Below are positions 14,792 to 22,702 of a DNA stretch of 31,130 nucleotides, piece by piece (positions within the stretch are counted from its first letter, which is position 1; the number at the start of each line of letters is the position of its first letter). The DNA comes from CF-161 sp035263645 (GTDB lineage: Bacteria > Chloroflexota > Dormibacteria > Dormibacterales > Dormibacteraceae), in the NCBI GenBank assembly GCA_035263645.1, contig DATFRD010000429.1, positions 1 to 31,130 of the forward strand, read 5' to 3'. The notes beneath the pieces were generated by a model. The model did no database searches. It worked only from the letters and a program-made list of their open reading frames with translations, and was not told the origin of the DNA. The position numbers and the translations under genes were made by a program.

Positions 14792-16018
14792 TCACGGGGC
14801 CCGGGCCGCCGGGCCGGACTCCGGGGCCCGCCGGACCGGGTCGGAGGCCGGCAGCGTGAGCGCCAGGGCCGAGGCGAGGATGGGCACGACGAGCAGGAGG
14901 GCGAGCGCGGTCCGCAGGCCCTCGTGGTCGGCGACGAACCCGAGCGCCGGCGTCACCACTCCGCCCACGCTCACGGCCAGGCCGAGGGTGACGCCTGAGG
15001 CGGTGCCCACCCGGCCGGGCAGGTACTCCTGGCCGAGCACGACCAGGATGGGCGTGGGCACGTACATCGCGAGCGCCAGCGGCACCAGCGCGAGGTTGGC
15101 GGGCACGGGCGCCGGCATCGCCACCAGCAGCCCGAGCAGCGGCACGGTCGAGACGACCGCGGCGATGACGACCGAGCGCCGCGAGAAGCGGTCGGCCAGC
15201 CGGCCGCCGAGCAGGGTCCCGGCCGCGCCGACGATGAGCAGCGTCGCCAGCGCGGCGCCACCGCCGGCGGGCGACGAACCGAGCACGCCGATCCAGTACA
15301 GCGGGATGAAGGTGTTGAGGCCGTAGAAGAGCACCGAGCGGCTCAGCAGGACGCCGGTCAGCCGACCGAACGCCCCCCACCGGTTCTCGCCCGTCCCGAT
15401 GGCGGCGGCCGCTGCGGCGCGCCCTCGGGCGTCCCTGCTCGCGTCGAACCGGTGCAGGTTCAGGGCGAGCGCCAGCGCGACGGCGAGGGGGACGAGGGCC
15501 ATGGCCCAGCCGCCGCGCAGGCCGAGGAGGAGCAGGAGCGGCGTGGCCAGCACCGGGCCCGCGGCGAAGCCGGCGTTGCCGCCGACGGAGAAGATGCTCA
15601 TCCCGGTGGCCCGCCGGTCGCCGGAGGCGTAGCTGGCGTACCGGGCGCCCTCGGGATGGTAGGCCGCCACGCCGACGCCGGAGATGGCGATGGCCAGCCA
15701 GATCCAGCCGTACGTGGGCAGGAGCGCCGCCGCCCCCACGCCGGCGCCGGCCACGGCCACCCCGGCCGGCATCAGCCAGGCCGCGGGACGGCGGTCGGTC
15801 AGCTCGCCGAAGAGCGGCTGCAGCACCGACGAGGAGATCGTCTGGGCGAGGACCAGGCCGGCGGCCGCCGCGTAGGACAGGTGCCGGTCGCGGACGAAGA
15901 AGGGCAGCAGGACCGGGACGCAGCCCTGGCAGAGGTCCACGCTGAAGTGGCCGCCGGCGAGCAGGCCGAGCGACAGCCGATCCAGCCCCGGCGCCCGGAC
16001 GCGAGCCGCGACCGCCAC
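14792..16018 (-). CDS. MFS transporter, fosmidomycin-resistance (Fsr)-like
   Basis: Integral membrane transporter, 408 residues with about 12 hydrophobic segments. The N-terminus (FSVDLCQGCVPVLLPFF) and the loop AYHPEGARYAS...SIFSVGGNAGFAAGP match the Fsr branch of the major facilitator superfamily, whose members export fosmidomycin or other small organic anions. It is the first gene of a same-strand run and lies 77 nt before the aldehyde dehydrogenase, so it may be co-transcribed and carry a related substrate or product. Start GTG at 16018 has no Shine-Dalgarno but a TACGAT -10 exactly 6 nt upstream, implying a leaderless mRNA. Confidence 0.88.
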   Translation of the reverse strand: MAVAARVRAPGLDRLSLGLLAGGHFSVDLCQGCVPVLLPFFVRDRHLSYAAAAGLVLAQTISSSVLQPLFGELTDRRPAAWLMPAGVAVAGAGVGAAALLPTYGWIWLAIAISGVGVAAYHPEGARYASYASGDRRATGMSIFSVGGNAGFAAGPVLATPLLLLLGLRGGWAMALVPLAVALALALNLHRFDASRDARGRAAAAAAIGTGENRWGAFGRLTGVLLSRSVLFYGLNTFIPLYWIGVLGSSPAGGGAALATLLIVGAAGTLLGGRLADRFSRRSVVIAAVVSTVPLLGLLVAMPAPVPANLALVPLALAMYVPTPILVVLGQEYLPGRVGTASGVTLGLAVSVGGVVTPALGFVADHEGLRTALALLLVVPILASALALTLPASDPVRRAPESGPAARAP

Positions 16019-16024
16019 GTCCAG

Positions 16025-16030
16025 ATCGTA
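16025..16030 (-). promoter_or_regulatory. Candidate leaderless -10 of the MFS-ALDH-E1-E2 operon
   Basis: TACGAT on the minus strand ends 6 nt before the GTG at 16018, matching the spacing of the promoter at 9677-9682. No good -35 hexamer is evident. Confidence 0.45.
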
Positions 16031-16121
16031 TTGCGGGCGACCAGACCGCGTCGGAGCCTAGGGTGCGGCCCTCGCCGGGCCTCGTCCCCGATGGGGGGCC
16101 CTGCAGGGAGAGGTGAAGAGA

Positions 16122-16152
16122 GGGCGAGCCGGGTCCGAAACCCGGCCCGCCC
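16122..16152 (-). terminator. Stem-loop after the GlsB-like gene
   Basis: GGGCG-A-GCCGGGT, loop CCGAA, ACCCGGC-C-CGCCC: a 12-bp stem with one mismatch, 13 nt past the GlsB-like stop and just ahead of the MFS promoter. No U-tract is present. Likely terminates the upstream unit. Confidence 0.6.
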
Positions 16153-16164
16153 AGGGGGGTCAGG

Positions 16165-16473
16165 TTAGAGCCAGCGGCGCCTGCGGCGGGCGAAGCCGCT
16201 GCGCGTCACGAGGCGTAGGACCACGAGCAGGACGGCCGCGCCGATGAACGACACGAGGATCATGCCCAGCACCGATTCGGCCGGGATGCCCAGCGGCGCC
16301 AGGATGTACGTCCCGATCAAGCCGCCGAGCAGCAGGACGCCGATCAGCGAGCCCGCAATCCCGACCACGAGGTCGCCCCTCAGGCCGTAGCCGTGGCCGG
16401 CCACCAGGTGCGAGGCCAGGAACCCCGCCACCAGGCCAACCAGCAGGATCAGCAGCAGATGATCGAGAGTCAT
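16165..16473 (-). CDS. GlsB/YeaQ/YmgE family stress-response membrane protein
   Basis: Small integral membrane protein of 102 residues (transglycosylase-associated protein family). Three hydrophobic segments alternate with Gly-rich turns: about 4-24, 35-58 and 65-90. The G-DLVVGIAGSLIGVLLLGGL block is the family signature, and the C-terminus is a short Arg cluster. E. coli relatives are stress-induced with no defined biochemistry. A textbook Shine-Dalgarno (AGGAGG) lies 7 nt before the ATG. Its promoter contains an AT-rich inverted repeat, suggesting a dedicated regulator. Confidence 0.9.
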   Translation of the reverse strand: MTLDHLLLILLVGLVAGFLASHLVAGHGYGLRGDLVVGIAGSLIGVLLLGGLIGTYILAPLGIPAESVLGMILVSFIGAAVLLVVLRLVTRSGFARRRRRWL

Positions 16474-16498
16474 CGCTTCCCTCCTTCCCCTAGAGGAT

Positions 16499-16517
16499 AA
16501 AGTATTACAGAAATACT
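16499..16517 (-). promoter_or_regulatory. Candidate -10 overlapped by a palindromic operator
   Basis: Minus-strand TACTTT (16504-16499) is a -10 candidate about 25 nt before the GlsB-like start. It overlaps a perfect inverted repeat AGTATT-ACAGA-AATACT (16501-16517). The patch is strikingly AT-rich for this genome and has the dimensions of a dimeric repressor site. Confidence 0.5.
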
Positions 16518-16579
16518 ATCATGCATAGCGCGACCTCTGGCATCGCGCCGGCGCCGCAGGAGCGCGCTCCAGCCCCGGC

Positions 16580-17746
16580 TCAGGCCGGCGAAGCCTCGGC
16601 CGCCGCCCGCGTGCGCCCGAGCCGCAGGGCGAGCGTGGAGCCGCGGCCCACCTCGGAGTCCAGGACATGAACCTCGCCCGCGTGGCGGCGCGCCAGCTCC
16701 CGGCTGATGTAGAGGCCGAGGCCGGTCCCGGGCGGAAGCACCTCACCCGGCGGCTCCAGCCTGAGAAATCGCTCGAAGACGCGCTCGCGCATGTCGGGCG
16801 GGATGCCGATCCCGTGGTCCTCGACGGTCAGCAGCGCCGGCTCCCCCGCGGGGACCGCCACCCTGACCCACGGGCGACCCCGCGAGTAGGCCAGCGCGTT
16901 CCCGATCAGGTTGTCCACGATCCGGGCCAGGTGGCCCGGGTCGGCCATCACGATGACCGGCGTGCTCGCCAGGTCCAGCTCCACCGCCGCCTCCTGCAGC
17001 TGCGCCTGCGCCGTGGCCCTCCTGACGGCCTGGCGCGCCACCTCCCGCAGGTCGCATTCGACCAGCCTGGCCGGCACCGTCCCGGCCTCCAGCCGTGAAG
17101 CCGTCAGCACGTCGTCGACGATGTGGTTCAGGTCCTGCCCCTTCTGGTTCAGGATGCTCACAACGCGCTGCAGGTCCTCGTCCAGCTCTCCGAACGTGCC
17201 GTCGCCCAGCATGGACAGGTAGCCGACGATCACGGCCAGAGGCGTCCGCAGCTCGTGCGCGGCCATGTTCAGGAACTCGGACTTGGCCCGGCTCAACTCC
17301 TCGGCCCGCATCAGCAGCTCCCGGATCGATCGCTGCTGGAGGTGGAGATCGACGAACACGCGCAGCTTCGTGCGCAGGAACTCGGGCACGAACGGCTTGA
17401 ACATCACGTCGGCGGCGCCGATGCGGTAGGCCCGCGGGAGGTCGCGCTCGGCCTCGGGAAAGGCCGTCACGAACAGGATCGGGGTGCTCCGCGTCGCGGT
17501 CCGCGACCGGATGATCTCGGCCGTCTCGAAGCCGTCCATGCCGGGCATGCGCACGTCCAGGAGGATCGCGGCGAAGTCCTCGCGGAGCACGTGGCGCAGC
17601 GCGTCCCGGCCGGAGGTGGCCGTGACCAGCCGCTGGCCCAGCGGCGCCAGCACCGCCTCGAGGGCGACCAGGTTGGCCGGCTCGTCGTCGACCAGCAGGA
17701 TGCTCGCCGGGTGCCGCAGCCCGTCGCCTATCACCCGCTCAGCCAT
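16580..17746 (-). CDS. Hybrid response-regulator / histidine kinase
   Basis: Soluble signalling protein of 388 residues with an N-terminal receiver domain fused to a kinase. Receiver: DD at 20-21, phospho-acceptor D64 in LLDVRMPG, T94 and K117. HisKA: H-box with H164 in AAHELRTPL. HATPase_c: N-box NLIGNALAYS, G1 DHGIGIP, G2 GTGLGLYIS. There is no membrane segment and no DNA-binding output. Proteins with this REC-HisKA-HATPase order usually receive phosphate from another kinase or sense cytoplasmic cues; the cognate partner is not in this window. The ATG at 17746 overlaps the end of a 45-codon ORF. The gene ends 106 nt before the GlsB-like gene, which has its own promoter. Confidence 0.93.
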   Translation of the reverse strand: MAERVIGDGLRHPASILLVDDEPANLVALEAVLAPLGQRLVTATSGRDALRHVLREDFAAILLDVRMPGMDGFETAEIIRSRTATRSTPILFVTAFPEAERDLPRAYRIGAADVMFKPFVPEFLRTKLRVFVDLHLQQRSIRELLMRAEELSRAKSEFLNMAAHELRTPLAVIVGYLSMLGDGTFGELDEDLQRVVSILNQKGQDLNHIVDDVLTASRLEAGTVPARLVECDLREVARQAVRRATAQAQLQEAAVELDLASTPVIVMADPGHLARIVDNLIGNALAYSRGRPWVRVAVPAGEPALLTVEDHGIGIPPDMRERVFERFLRLEPPGEVLPPGTGLGLYISRELARRHAGEVHVLDSEVGRGSTLALRLGRTRAAAEASPA

Positions 17747-17876
17747 GTCCCGAGGAGGTCCAGCAGCCGGTTGAGGTCCGCCGGGCCAGCTCCGCGCTGC
17801 GCGCGATGACCTCGTTCAGCGCGTCGGCAATCTTTCCCGGGACACCCGCGCTGCTCGCGCCGGCCCTGGTCGCCAT
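17739..17876 (-). CDS. Small 45-residue ORF upstream of the hybrid kinase, possibly frameshifted
   Basis: Minus-strand ATG at 17876 is preceded by a good Shine-Dalgarno (GGAGGG, 6 nt spacing). It encodes 45 residues beginning MATRAGASSAGVPGK and continuing as an amphipathic helix (IADALNEVIARSAELA). It then becomes Ser/Thr/Gly-rich and stops at a TGA overlapping the kinase start. In the next frame the same DNA continues the helix naturally (ADLNRLLDLLGTWLSG) and stops at 17728 or close by. So either the gene has a single-base frameshift (mutation or sequencing error), or frames switch on purpose. Function unknown; position suggests a leader peptide or small partner of the kinase. Confidence 0.45.
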   Translation of the reverse strand: MATRAGASSAGVPGKIADALNEVIARSAELARRTSTGCWTSSGHG

Positions 17877-18015
17877 CGTCTTCCCTCCACCCCGCCGGTG
17901 GGCGCAAACGCACGCCGGCGGCGCATACGACGTGTCAGCGCAGGTATGAGCATAGCCTCGGGGCCCGGCCGGCCCGGCACGCGCCCGCCGCCGGTCCGAG
18001 TTCAGCCGGGAAGAC

Positions 18016-20151
18016 TCACGCGTGGACCCGCAGGTCGATCCCGCTGCTCCCCTCCGGAATGGCGACCAGGGTGGCCGTGCCGGAGCGCTGGAAGGAGAGG
18101 GTCAGCCGGCTGTGGCCGACCTGGACGCCGCGCAGCGTCACCCGGTCGAGCCAGTCCGGCAGGCGGGGCCGCTCGACCACGAGCACACCGCGAGTGGCGT
18201 CCCCGCGCAGGCCGAGCGTCGTCACCAGCAGCTGGACCAGGCTGCCGCAGGCCCACGCCTGGGGGCTGCAGGCGACCGGGTATCGGACGGGGGACGGATA
18301 GCTGTCGCGGGAGAAGCCCGCGAAGAGCTCCGGGAGCCGATATCGCTCGAAGCGGGTCGCCGCGTCGAACAGCGCCGTGAACACCCGCAGCACGTCTCCG
18401 TCCCGTCCGTACCGCTTGAGGCCGCCCGCGATCAGGCCGTTGTCGTGCGGCCACACGGCGCCGACCTGGTAGTCGACCGGGTTGTAGGCTGCCTCGCCCT
18501 CGGCCAGCGTGCGGATCCCCCAGCCGGAGAACATCGACTCGCCCATCAGCCGGTCGGCCACCGCCCGCGCGTGCTCCGGCGACACGATCCCCGACCACAG
18601 CGCGTGGCCGGGGTTCGACGTGATGGAGTCCGCGAGCTGGCCGCCGCTCTCCCGGGCCAGGGCCAGGTAGGCAGAGCCCGGCATCCAGTACGCGTCGCGG
18701 AAGCGCTGCTGCAGGTCGTGGGCCCGGGCCTCCAGCTCATCGGCCCTGGTCTCCTCCCCGTCGAGCCGGAGCAGCCACGCGGCGTCGAGCCAGGCCCGGT
18801 ACACGTAGCCCTGGACCTCGACCAGCGCGATCGGAGGCTGCGCCAGCGAGCCGTCGCGGTTGACGATGGCGTTGTCCGAGTCCTTCCAGCCCTGGTTGCG
18901 AGAGCCCCGGCTGGACCGCGTCCGGTAGTCGGTGAACCCGTCGCCGTCGCCATCGCCGAAGCGATCCACCCAGTCGAGCGCCCGCTCCACGTTGGGCCGG
19001 AGGCGGCGCCAGAGGTCCAGGTCGCCGGTCCAGCGGACGTACTCGGCGACCACCGCCACGAACAGGGGCGTGGCGTCGACGGTCCCGTAGTAGCGGACGT
19101 GCGGCACCTCGCCCAGGGTCGCCATCTCGCCCACCCGAAGCTCGTGGACGATCTTGCCGGGCTGCTCGTCCCGGTAGTCGTCCACCTCTGTGCCCTGGTA
19201 CCTGGCCAGGATCTCCAGGGTGTGGGCGGCGATCGAAGGGTCGAACGGCAGCGTCTGCAGGGACGTGATCAGCGAGTCGCGGCCGAAGAGGGCCACGAAC
19301 CACGGCACCCCGGCCGCGAAGTAGGTGGCCCCCCGCTCTCTGGTCACCAGCGTTCGGAGGTCGTCGAACGCCTGCCGGAGCGTGCGGTCGAAGAGCTGGT
19401 TGTCCGTCTCTACCTCGACCCCCGCGAACGGCCGGCCGGTGGGCGCCTGGGGCGACTTCTCCAGGTCCCCTCCGCCTTCGTCCAGCAGCGAGACGGTGAT
19501 CCGGATGGTGCCGTGGCCGCCGGGCGGCAGCTCCTGACGGAAGCATGCGACGCAGCCGTCGCGGGAGTCGGGCTCCGGGGAGAAGCCGAGGAGCGCGCTG
19601 CGCTGGCGCCCGTCCGCCCCGTCGTACCGGAACCGGAGGTGGCCCTGCTCCCAGGCGGGGGGATGCAGCTTCCCCCGGCGGCCGCGCCGCTCGCCCCGGA
19701 CCACGAACATGTCCTCGAAGTCGGCTCCGAACTCGTACTCCAGCCGCAGCTCGATCGGGGAGCGGCTGAAGTTCGCCACCTGGACGGTCTCGACGACCTC
19801 CTCGCGGAGCGCGAGCTCACGCCGCACGCCGACCCGGTGGCGCTCGAGCATCCCGTCGGTGCGAAGCTGGATGTCCGGGTTGGTGAGCTGGAAGACCAGC
19901 GTGCCGCCGGTGGCGTCCGAGAGGAGCGGGCAAAGGGCCTCGCCGTTCACGCGCAGGGCCCAGCGGTTCAGGAACCTCGTGTCGTGGAAGTAGATCCCGT
20001 CCGGTCGGGAAGCCTGCCCGTCGATGTCGCCGTTCGCGCTCGTGATCGCGAAAACGGAGCTCCACTTGGCGGACAGCGAGCTGCCCAGGTCGGTCGGCGA
20101 GTGGCTCGCGTGGGCCGCCGCCTCATCGCTCGCCGGAGGGGTGGGGTCCAT
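18016..20151 (-). CDS. Amylo-alpha-1,6-glucosidase / glycogen debranching-type glycosidase
   Basis: Cytoplasmic glycosidase of 711 residues in two parts. Residues about 25-235 form the N-terminal glycogen-debranching beta-sandwich domain (FAITSANGDI, YFHDTRFLNRW). Residues about 255-690 form an (alpha/alpha)6 toroid of the six-hairpin type with GVPWFVALFGRDSLITSLQ, GDGDGDGFTDYRTR, a GWKDSDNAI motif, and PVDYQVGAVWPHDNGLIA. These match bacterial 'amylo-alpha-1,6-glucosidase' annotations; many members act on glucosylglycerate, trehalose-like or other alpha-glucosides, so the exact substrate is open. It is divergent from a glycosyltransferase across a 147-nt gap. A TACGCT hexamer lies 7 nt before the ATG (leaderless). 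Confidence 0.9.
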   Translation of the reverse strand: MDPTPPASDEAAAHASHSPTDLGSSLSAKWSSVFAITSANGDIDGQASRPDGIYFHDTRFLNRWALRVNGEALCPLLSDATGGTLVFQLTNPDIQLRTDGMLERHRVGVRRELALREEVVETVQVANFSRSPIELRLEYEFGADFEDMFVVRGERRGRRGKLHPPAWEQGHLRFRYDGADGRQRSALLGFSPEPDSRDGCVACFRQELPPGGHGTIRITVSLLDEGGGDLEKSPQAPTGRPFAGVEVETDNQLFDRTLRQAFDDLRTLVTRERGATYFAAGVPWFVALFGRDSLITSLQTLPFDPSIAAHTLEILARYQGTEVDDYRDEQPGKIVHELRVGEMATLGEVPHVRYYGTVDATPLFVAVVAEYVRWTGDLDLWRRLRPNVERALDWVDRFGDGDGDGFTDYRTRSSRGSRNQGWKDSDNAIVNRDGSLAQPPIALVEVQGYVYRAWLDAAWLLRLDGEETRADELEARAHDLQQRFRDAYWMPGSAYLALARESGGQLADSITSNPGHALWSGIVSPEHARAVADRLMGESMFSGWGIRTLAEGEAAYNPVDYQVGAVWPHDNGLIAGGLKRYGRDGDVLRVFTALFDAATRFERYRLPELFAGFSRDSYPSPVRYPVACSPQAWACGSLVQLLVTTLGLRGDATRGVLVVERPRLPDWLDRVTLRGVQVGHSRLTLSFQRSGTATLVAIPEGSSGIDLRVHA

Positions 20152-20158
20152 GGCACCA

Positions 20159-20164
20159 AGCGTA
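20159..20164 (-). promoter_or_regulatory. Candidate leaderless -10 of the glycosidase gene
   Basis: TACGCT on the minus strand ends 7 nt before the ATG at 20151, like the other short-spaced -10 elements here. No clear -35. Confidence 0.4.
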
Positions 20165-20274
20165 GAGACGCCGCGTCCCTGCGAACCCGTGCCGGCCCGT
20201 CCGCGGTAGCGCCTTGTGGAACACTTTGCCAGTGCTTTTTGTTATAGTCATGTACTTGCTTTTAGCCCTATTAT

Positions 20275-20280
20275 TACACT
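20275..20280 (+). promoter_or_regulatory. Candidate -10 of the glycosyltransferase gene in an AT-rich island
   Basis: TACACT lies 18 nt before the ATG at 20299, within an AT-rich stretch (about 20225-20285) that also contains TATAGT and TATTATT. No canonical -35 sits at 16-18 nt, so the promoter may be activator-dependent. Confidence 0.45.
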
Positions 20281-20298
20281 GGCATAAGCGGTAGAGGA

Positions 20299-21600
20299 AT
20301 GGACAGGACGAGCAGGAGGCCAAGGCTGGCGGTGCTGCACTACACCGCGCCACCGGTGACCGGCGGGGTCGAGGCGATCCTCGAGGCGCACACCCGCCTG
20401 CTGCGCAGGGCGGGCTACGACGTCCGGGTCGTGGCGGGCCGCGGCGACGCCCACATTATCCCAGAGCTCGACTCCACGCACCCGGAGGTGCTGGCCGTGA
20501 CCCGCGCGCTGCAGGCGGGCGTCGTGCCGGCCACGTTCAGCAGGCTTGCAGACCGGATCGAGGGACGTCTCCGCGACGCGCTGCGCGACCGCGACCTCGT
20601 CATCGCCCACAACGTCCTGACGATGCCGTTCAACCTGCCCCTGGCGGCGGCCCTCCGCCGGCTGCCGCTGCCCCGGGTGGCGTGGACCCACGACCTGGTC
20701 TGGACGAACTCCGCCTACGTGCCCTTCCAGCGTGTGGACTGGCCCTGGGGGCTGACCGGGCGCGCTGCGCCCGGCGTCAGGTACGTCGCGATCTCCCACA
20801 CCCGGCGCCGCGAGATGGTGGAGACGATGGGCATCGACCCCGATGCCGTGCCGGTCGTGCCCAACGGCATCGACGTGCTCGAGTTCGGGGATGTCGGCCA
20901 GCATGCGCGGGACCTGCTGCGGAGGGCCGGCGCCGCCCCGGCGGACCCCCTCCTCCTGGTGCCGCAGCGGGTCACGGCCCGCAAGCGCCTCCAGCTGGCG
21001 ATCGAGACCGCCGCCGCGCTGGTGCCGCGCTGGCCGGACCTGCGGGTCGTGGTCACGGGCCCGGTCGACCCGCACCACCTCGCGTGTCGCCGCTACGCCG
21101 ACAAGCTGCTCGAGCTCCGCGCCCGCCTGGGCCTGGACCATGTCGTCCGCTTCCTCTACGAGCTGGCCGGCGAGGGCGGCTGCCATCCGGTCTGCCTGGC
21201 CGACGTCGCCCAGCTGTACCGCGTCAGCGACGTGGTGATGATCCCCAGCGAGAGCGAGGGGTTCGGGCTGCCGCTGCTGGAGGCCGCGGTGGCCAGGGTG
21301 CCGCTCGTCTGCAGCGACATCCCGGTCTTCCGGGAGGTGGCCGACGGCGGCGTCGAGCTGTTCCCCAGGCACGCGAACGGCGAGGAGATCGCCGCCGTCG
21401 TGGACCGGGTCCTCCGCTCGCGCTCGGTCCGGCACCGGCGCTCGATCATGGAGCGCTACGCGTGGTCGGAGGTGCTCACATCCATTCGGGGCGTGATCGC
21501 GGAGGCGCTGCTGGAGGGCGGCCGGCTCTGCCCGGAGTCGCCGGTCCGAGAGGACGAGCTGCTCATGGCAGCGGACGGGGTCACCGCAGCGGCGAGCTGA
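20299..21600 (+). CDS. GT4-family glycosyltransferase
   Basis: Retaining glycosyltransferase of the GT-B fold, 433 residues. The N-terminal Rossmann domain starts AVLHYTAPPVTGGVE (the usual GGxE acceptor loop). The C-terminal donor-binding domain contains PQRVTARKR (about 222-230) and the E-x7-E motif within ESEGFGLPLLEA (E320/E328), diagnostic of GT4. Such enzymes transfer a sugar from a nucleotide sugar to lipid, polysaccharide or small acceptors (for example mannosyl- or trehalose-type synthesis). Being divergent from a glycosidase suggests a shared glycan or glucoside pathway. The ATG at 20299 directly abuts GAGGA, a poor spacing; a downstream GTG at residue 12 follows AGGAGG but would trim the first strand. 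Confidence 0.9.
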   Translation: MDRTSRRPRLAVLHYTAPPVTGGVEAILEAHTRLLRRAGYDVRVVAGRGDAHIIPELDSTHPEVLAVTRALQAGVVPATFSRLADRIEGRLRDALRDRDLVIAHNVLTMPFNLPLAAALRRLPLPRVAWTHDLVWTNSAYVPFQRVDWPWGLTGRAAPGVRYVAISHTRRREMVETMGIDPDAVPVVPNGIDVLEFGDVGQHARDLLRRAGAAPADPLLLVPQRVTARKRLQLAIETAAALVPRWPDLRVVVTGPVDPHHLACRRYADKLLELRARLGLDHVVRFLYELAGEGGCHPVCLADVAQLYRVSDVVMIPSESEGFGLPLLEAAVARVPLVCSDIPVFREVADGGVELFPRHANGEEIAAVVDRVLRSRSVRHRRSIMERYAWSEVLTSIRGVIAEALLEGGRLCPESPVREDELLMAADGVTAAAS

Positions 21601-21653
21601 CGGGCCTGCAGGGCTCATGGCGAGGCCCTGCTCGCACGGCCCGGCGGCGGCGT

Positions 21654-21659
21654 TACCCT
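21654..21659 (+). promoter_or_regulatory. Candidate -10 of the hydroxyacid dehydrogenase gene
   Basis: TACCCT lies 32 nt before the ATG at 21692, leaving room for a leader that carries the Shine-Dalgarno GGAGG. No clear -35 hexamer was found. Confidence 0.35.
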
Positions 21660-21691
21660 CAGCGCCGACTTTGAACGCTGGAGGACGACGG

Positions 21692-22594
21692 ATGGTCGCT
21701 GCCGAGCCGGGAAGGACGCGAGTCGGGTTCGTGGGGCTGGGGCTCATGGGCCTGCCGATGGCCCGCAGGGTGCTGAGGGCGGGCTTTCGGCTCACGGTCC
21801 ACAATCGCACGGCGGCGAAAGCCGCGCCGCTGGTGGCCGAGGGCGCGGAGCAGGCCGCCACGCCGGCCGAGGCGGCAGAGCGCTCCGACATCGTCATCAC
21901 GATGGTCACCGACAGCCCCGACGTGGAGGCAGTGGTCGCCGGAGAGCACGGCCTGCTGGCCGGCGCCGCCCCCGGCACGACCTGGATCGACATGTCGACG
22001 ATATCCCCGGAGGTGACCCGCCGCCTGGGAGCCGCCGCCGCGGCCGGCGGCGTCGAATGCCTCGACGCGCCCGTCAGCGGCGGCCCCCCGGGAGCAGAGG
22101 CTGGCACGCTGTCCATCATGGCCGGCGGCCGGAGGGAGGTCCTCGACGCCTGCCGCCCGCTGCTCCAGGTCATGGGCACGACCATCGTCCACGTCGGCGA
22201 CCTGGGCGCCGGCCAGGTGACGAAGGCGTGCAACCAGATGGTCATCGCGGCGACGCTGGCCGGCATCGCGGAGGCGCTGGTCCTGGGCGCCAGGGCTGGC
22301 GTCGAGCCGGCGCTGATCCGCGAGGCCCTCATGGGCGGCTACGCGGGCAGCCGGCTCCTGGAGGTCCACGGCGAACGGATGATCAAGCACGCGTTCCAAC
22401 CCGGCTTCTTCGTCCGTCTCCACGACAAGGACCTGCACATCGTGATCGACATGGCCCGCAGTCTGGCGGTATCGGCGCCGGTCACGGCCGTCGCCGCCCA
22501 GCACTTCAACGCCCTCGTCGCCGACGGTGACGGCGAGCTGGACAACTCGGCGATGGTCAAGGTGTACGAGCGGCTGGCCAGGACCGCGATCTAG
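21692..22594 (+). CDS. Beta-hydroxyacid dehydrogenase (3-hydroxyisobutyrate / tartronate semialdehyde reductase family)
   Basis: NAD(P)-dependent oxidoreductase of 300 residues. The dinucleotide loop GFVGLGLMG is at 12-20, followed by the substrate-binding block DAPVSGGPPGAEAG (126-139) and the catalytic K178 with N181 in GQVTKACNQ. These define the MmsB/GarR/GlxR family, which interconverts 3-hydroxyacids and semialdehydes; the members cannot be separated by eye. I chose the ATG at 21692 because GGAGG sits 7 nt upstream; the longer ORF start at 21617 has no ribosome site and adds an unconserved tail. A 3-hydroxyisobutyrate role would suit the branched-chain complex encoded 6 kb away, but this is conjecture. 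Confidence 0.92.
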   Translation: MVAAEPGRTRVGFVGLGLMGLPMARRVLRAGFRLTVHNRTAAKAAPLVAEGAEQAATPAEAAERSDIVITMVTDSPDVEAVVAGEHGLLAGAAPGTTWIDMSTISPEVTRRLGAAAAAGGVECLDAPVSGGPPGAEAGTLSIMAGGRREVLDACRPLLQVMGTTIVHVGDLGAGQVTKACNQMVIAATLAGIAEALVLGARAGVEPALIREALMGGYAGSRLLEVHGERMIKHAFQPGFFVRLHDKDLHIVIDMARSLAVSAPVTAVAAQHFNALVADGDGELDNSAMVKVYERLARTAI

Positions 22595-22632
22595 GACCCA
22601 GCTCCTGACGCTCGACCGGCGCTGGCGTTCGC

Positions 22633-22648
22633 CGGACCCGCGGGTCCG
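22633..22648. terminator. Perfect 16-nt palindrome after the dehydrogenase gene
   Basis: CGGACCCGCGGGTCCG is fully self-complementary and lies 38 nt after the dehydrogenase stop and 54 nt before the AAA+ gene. As RNA it would fold to a 6-bp stem with a CGCG loop. It could be a terminator (no U-tract) or a symmetric operator. Confidence 0.4.
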
Positions 22649-22702
22649 CGTCCTGGACGGCTAGCGGTCGCGGCTTCCCGCCCGGCCCCCGGGACAGGCA
22701 AG

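Noticed and set aside
18022..20247. 741-codon plus-strand ORF over the glycosidase
   Set aside because: The opposite strand carries a clear two-domain glycosidase; the plus-strand translation lacks motifs.
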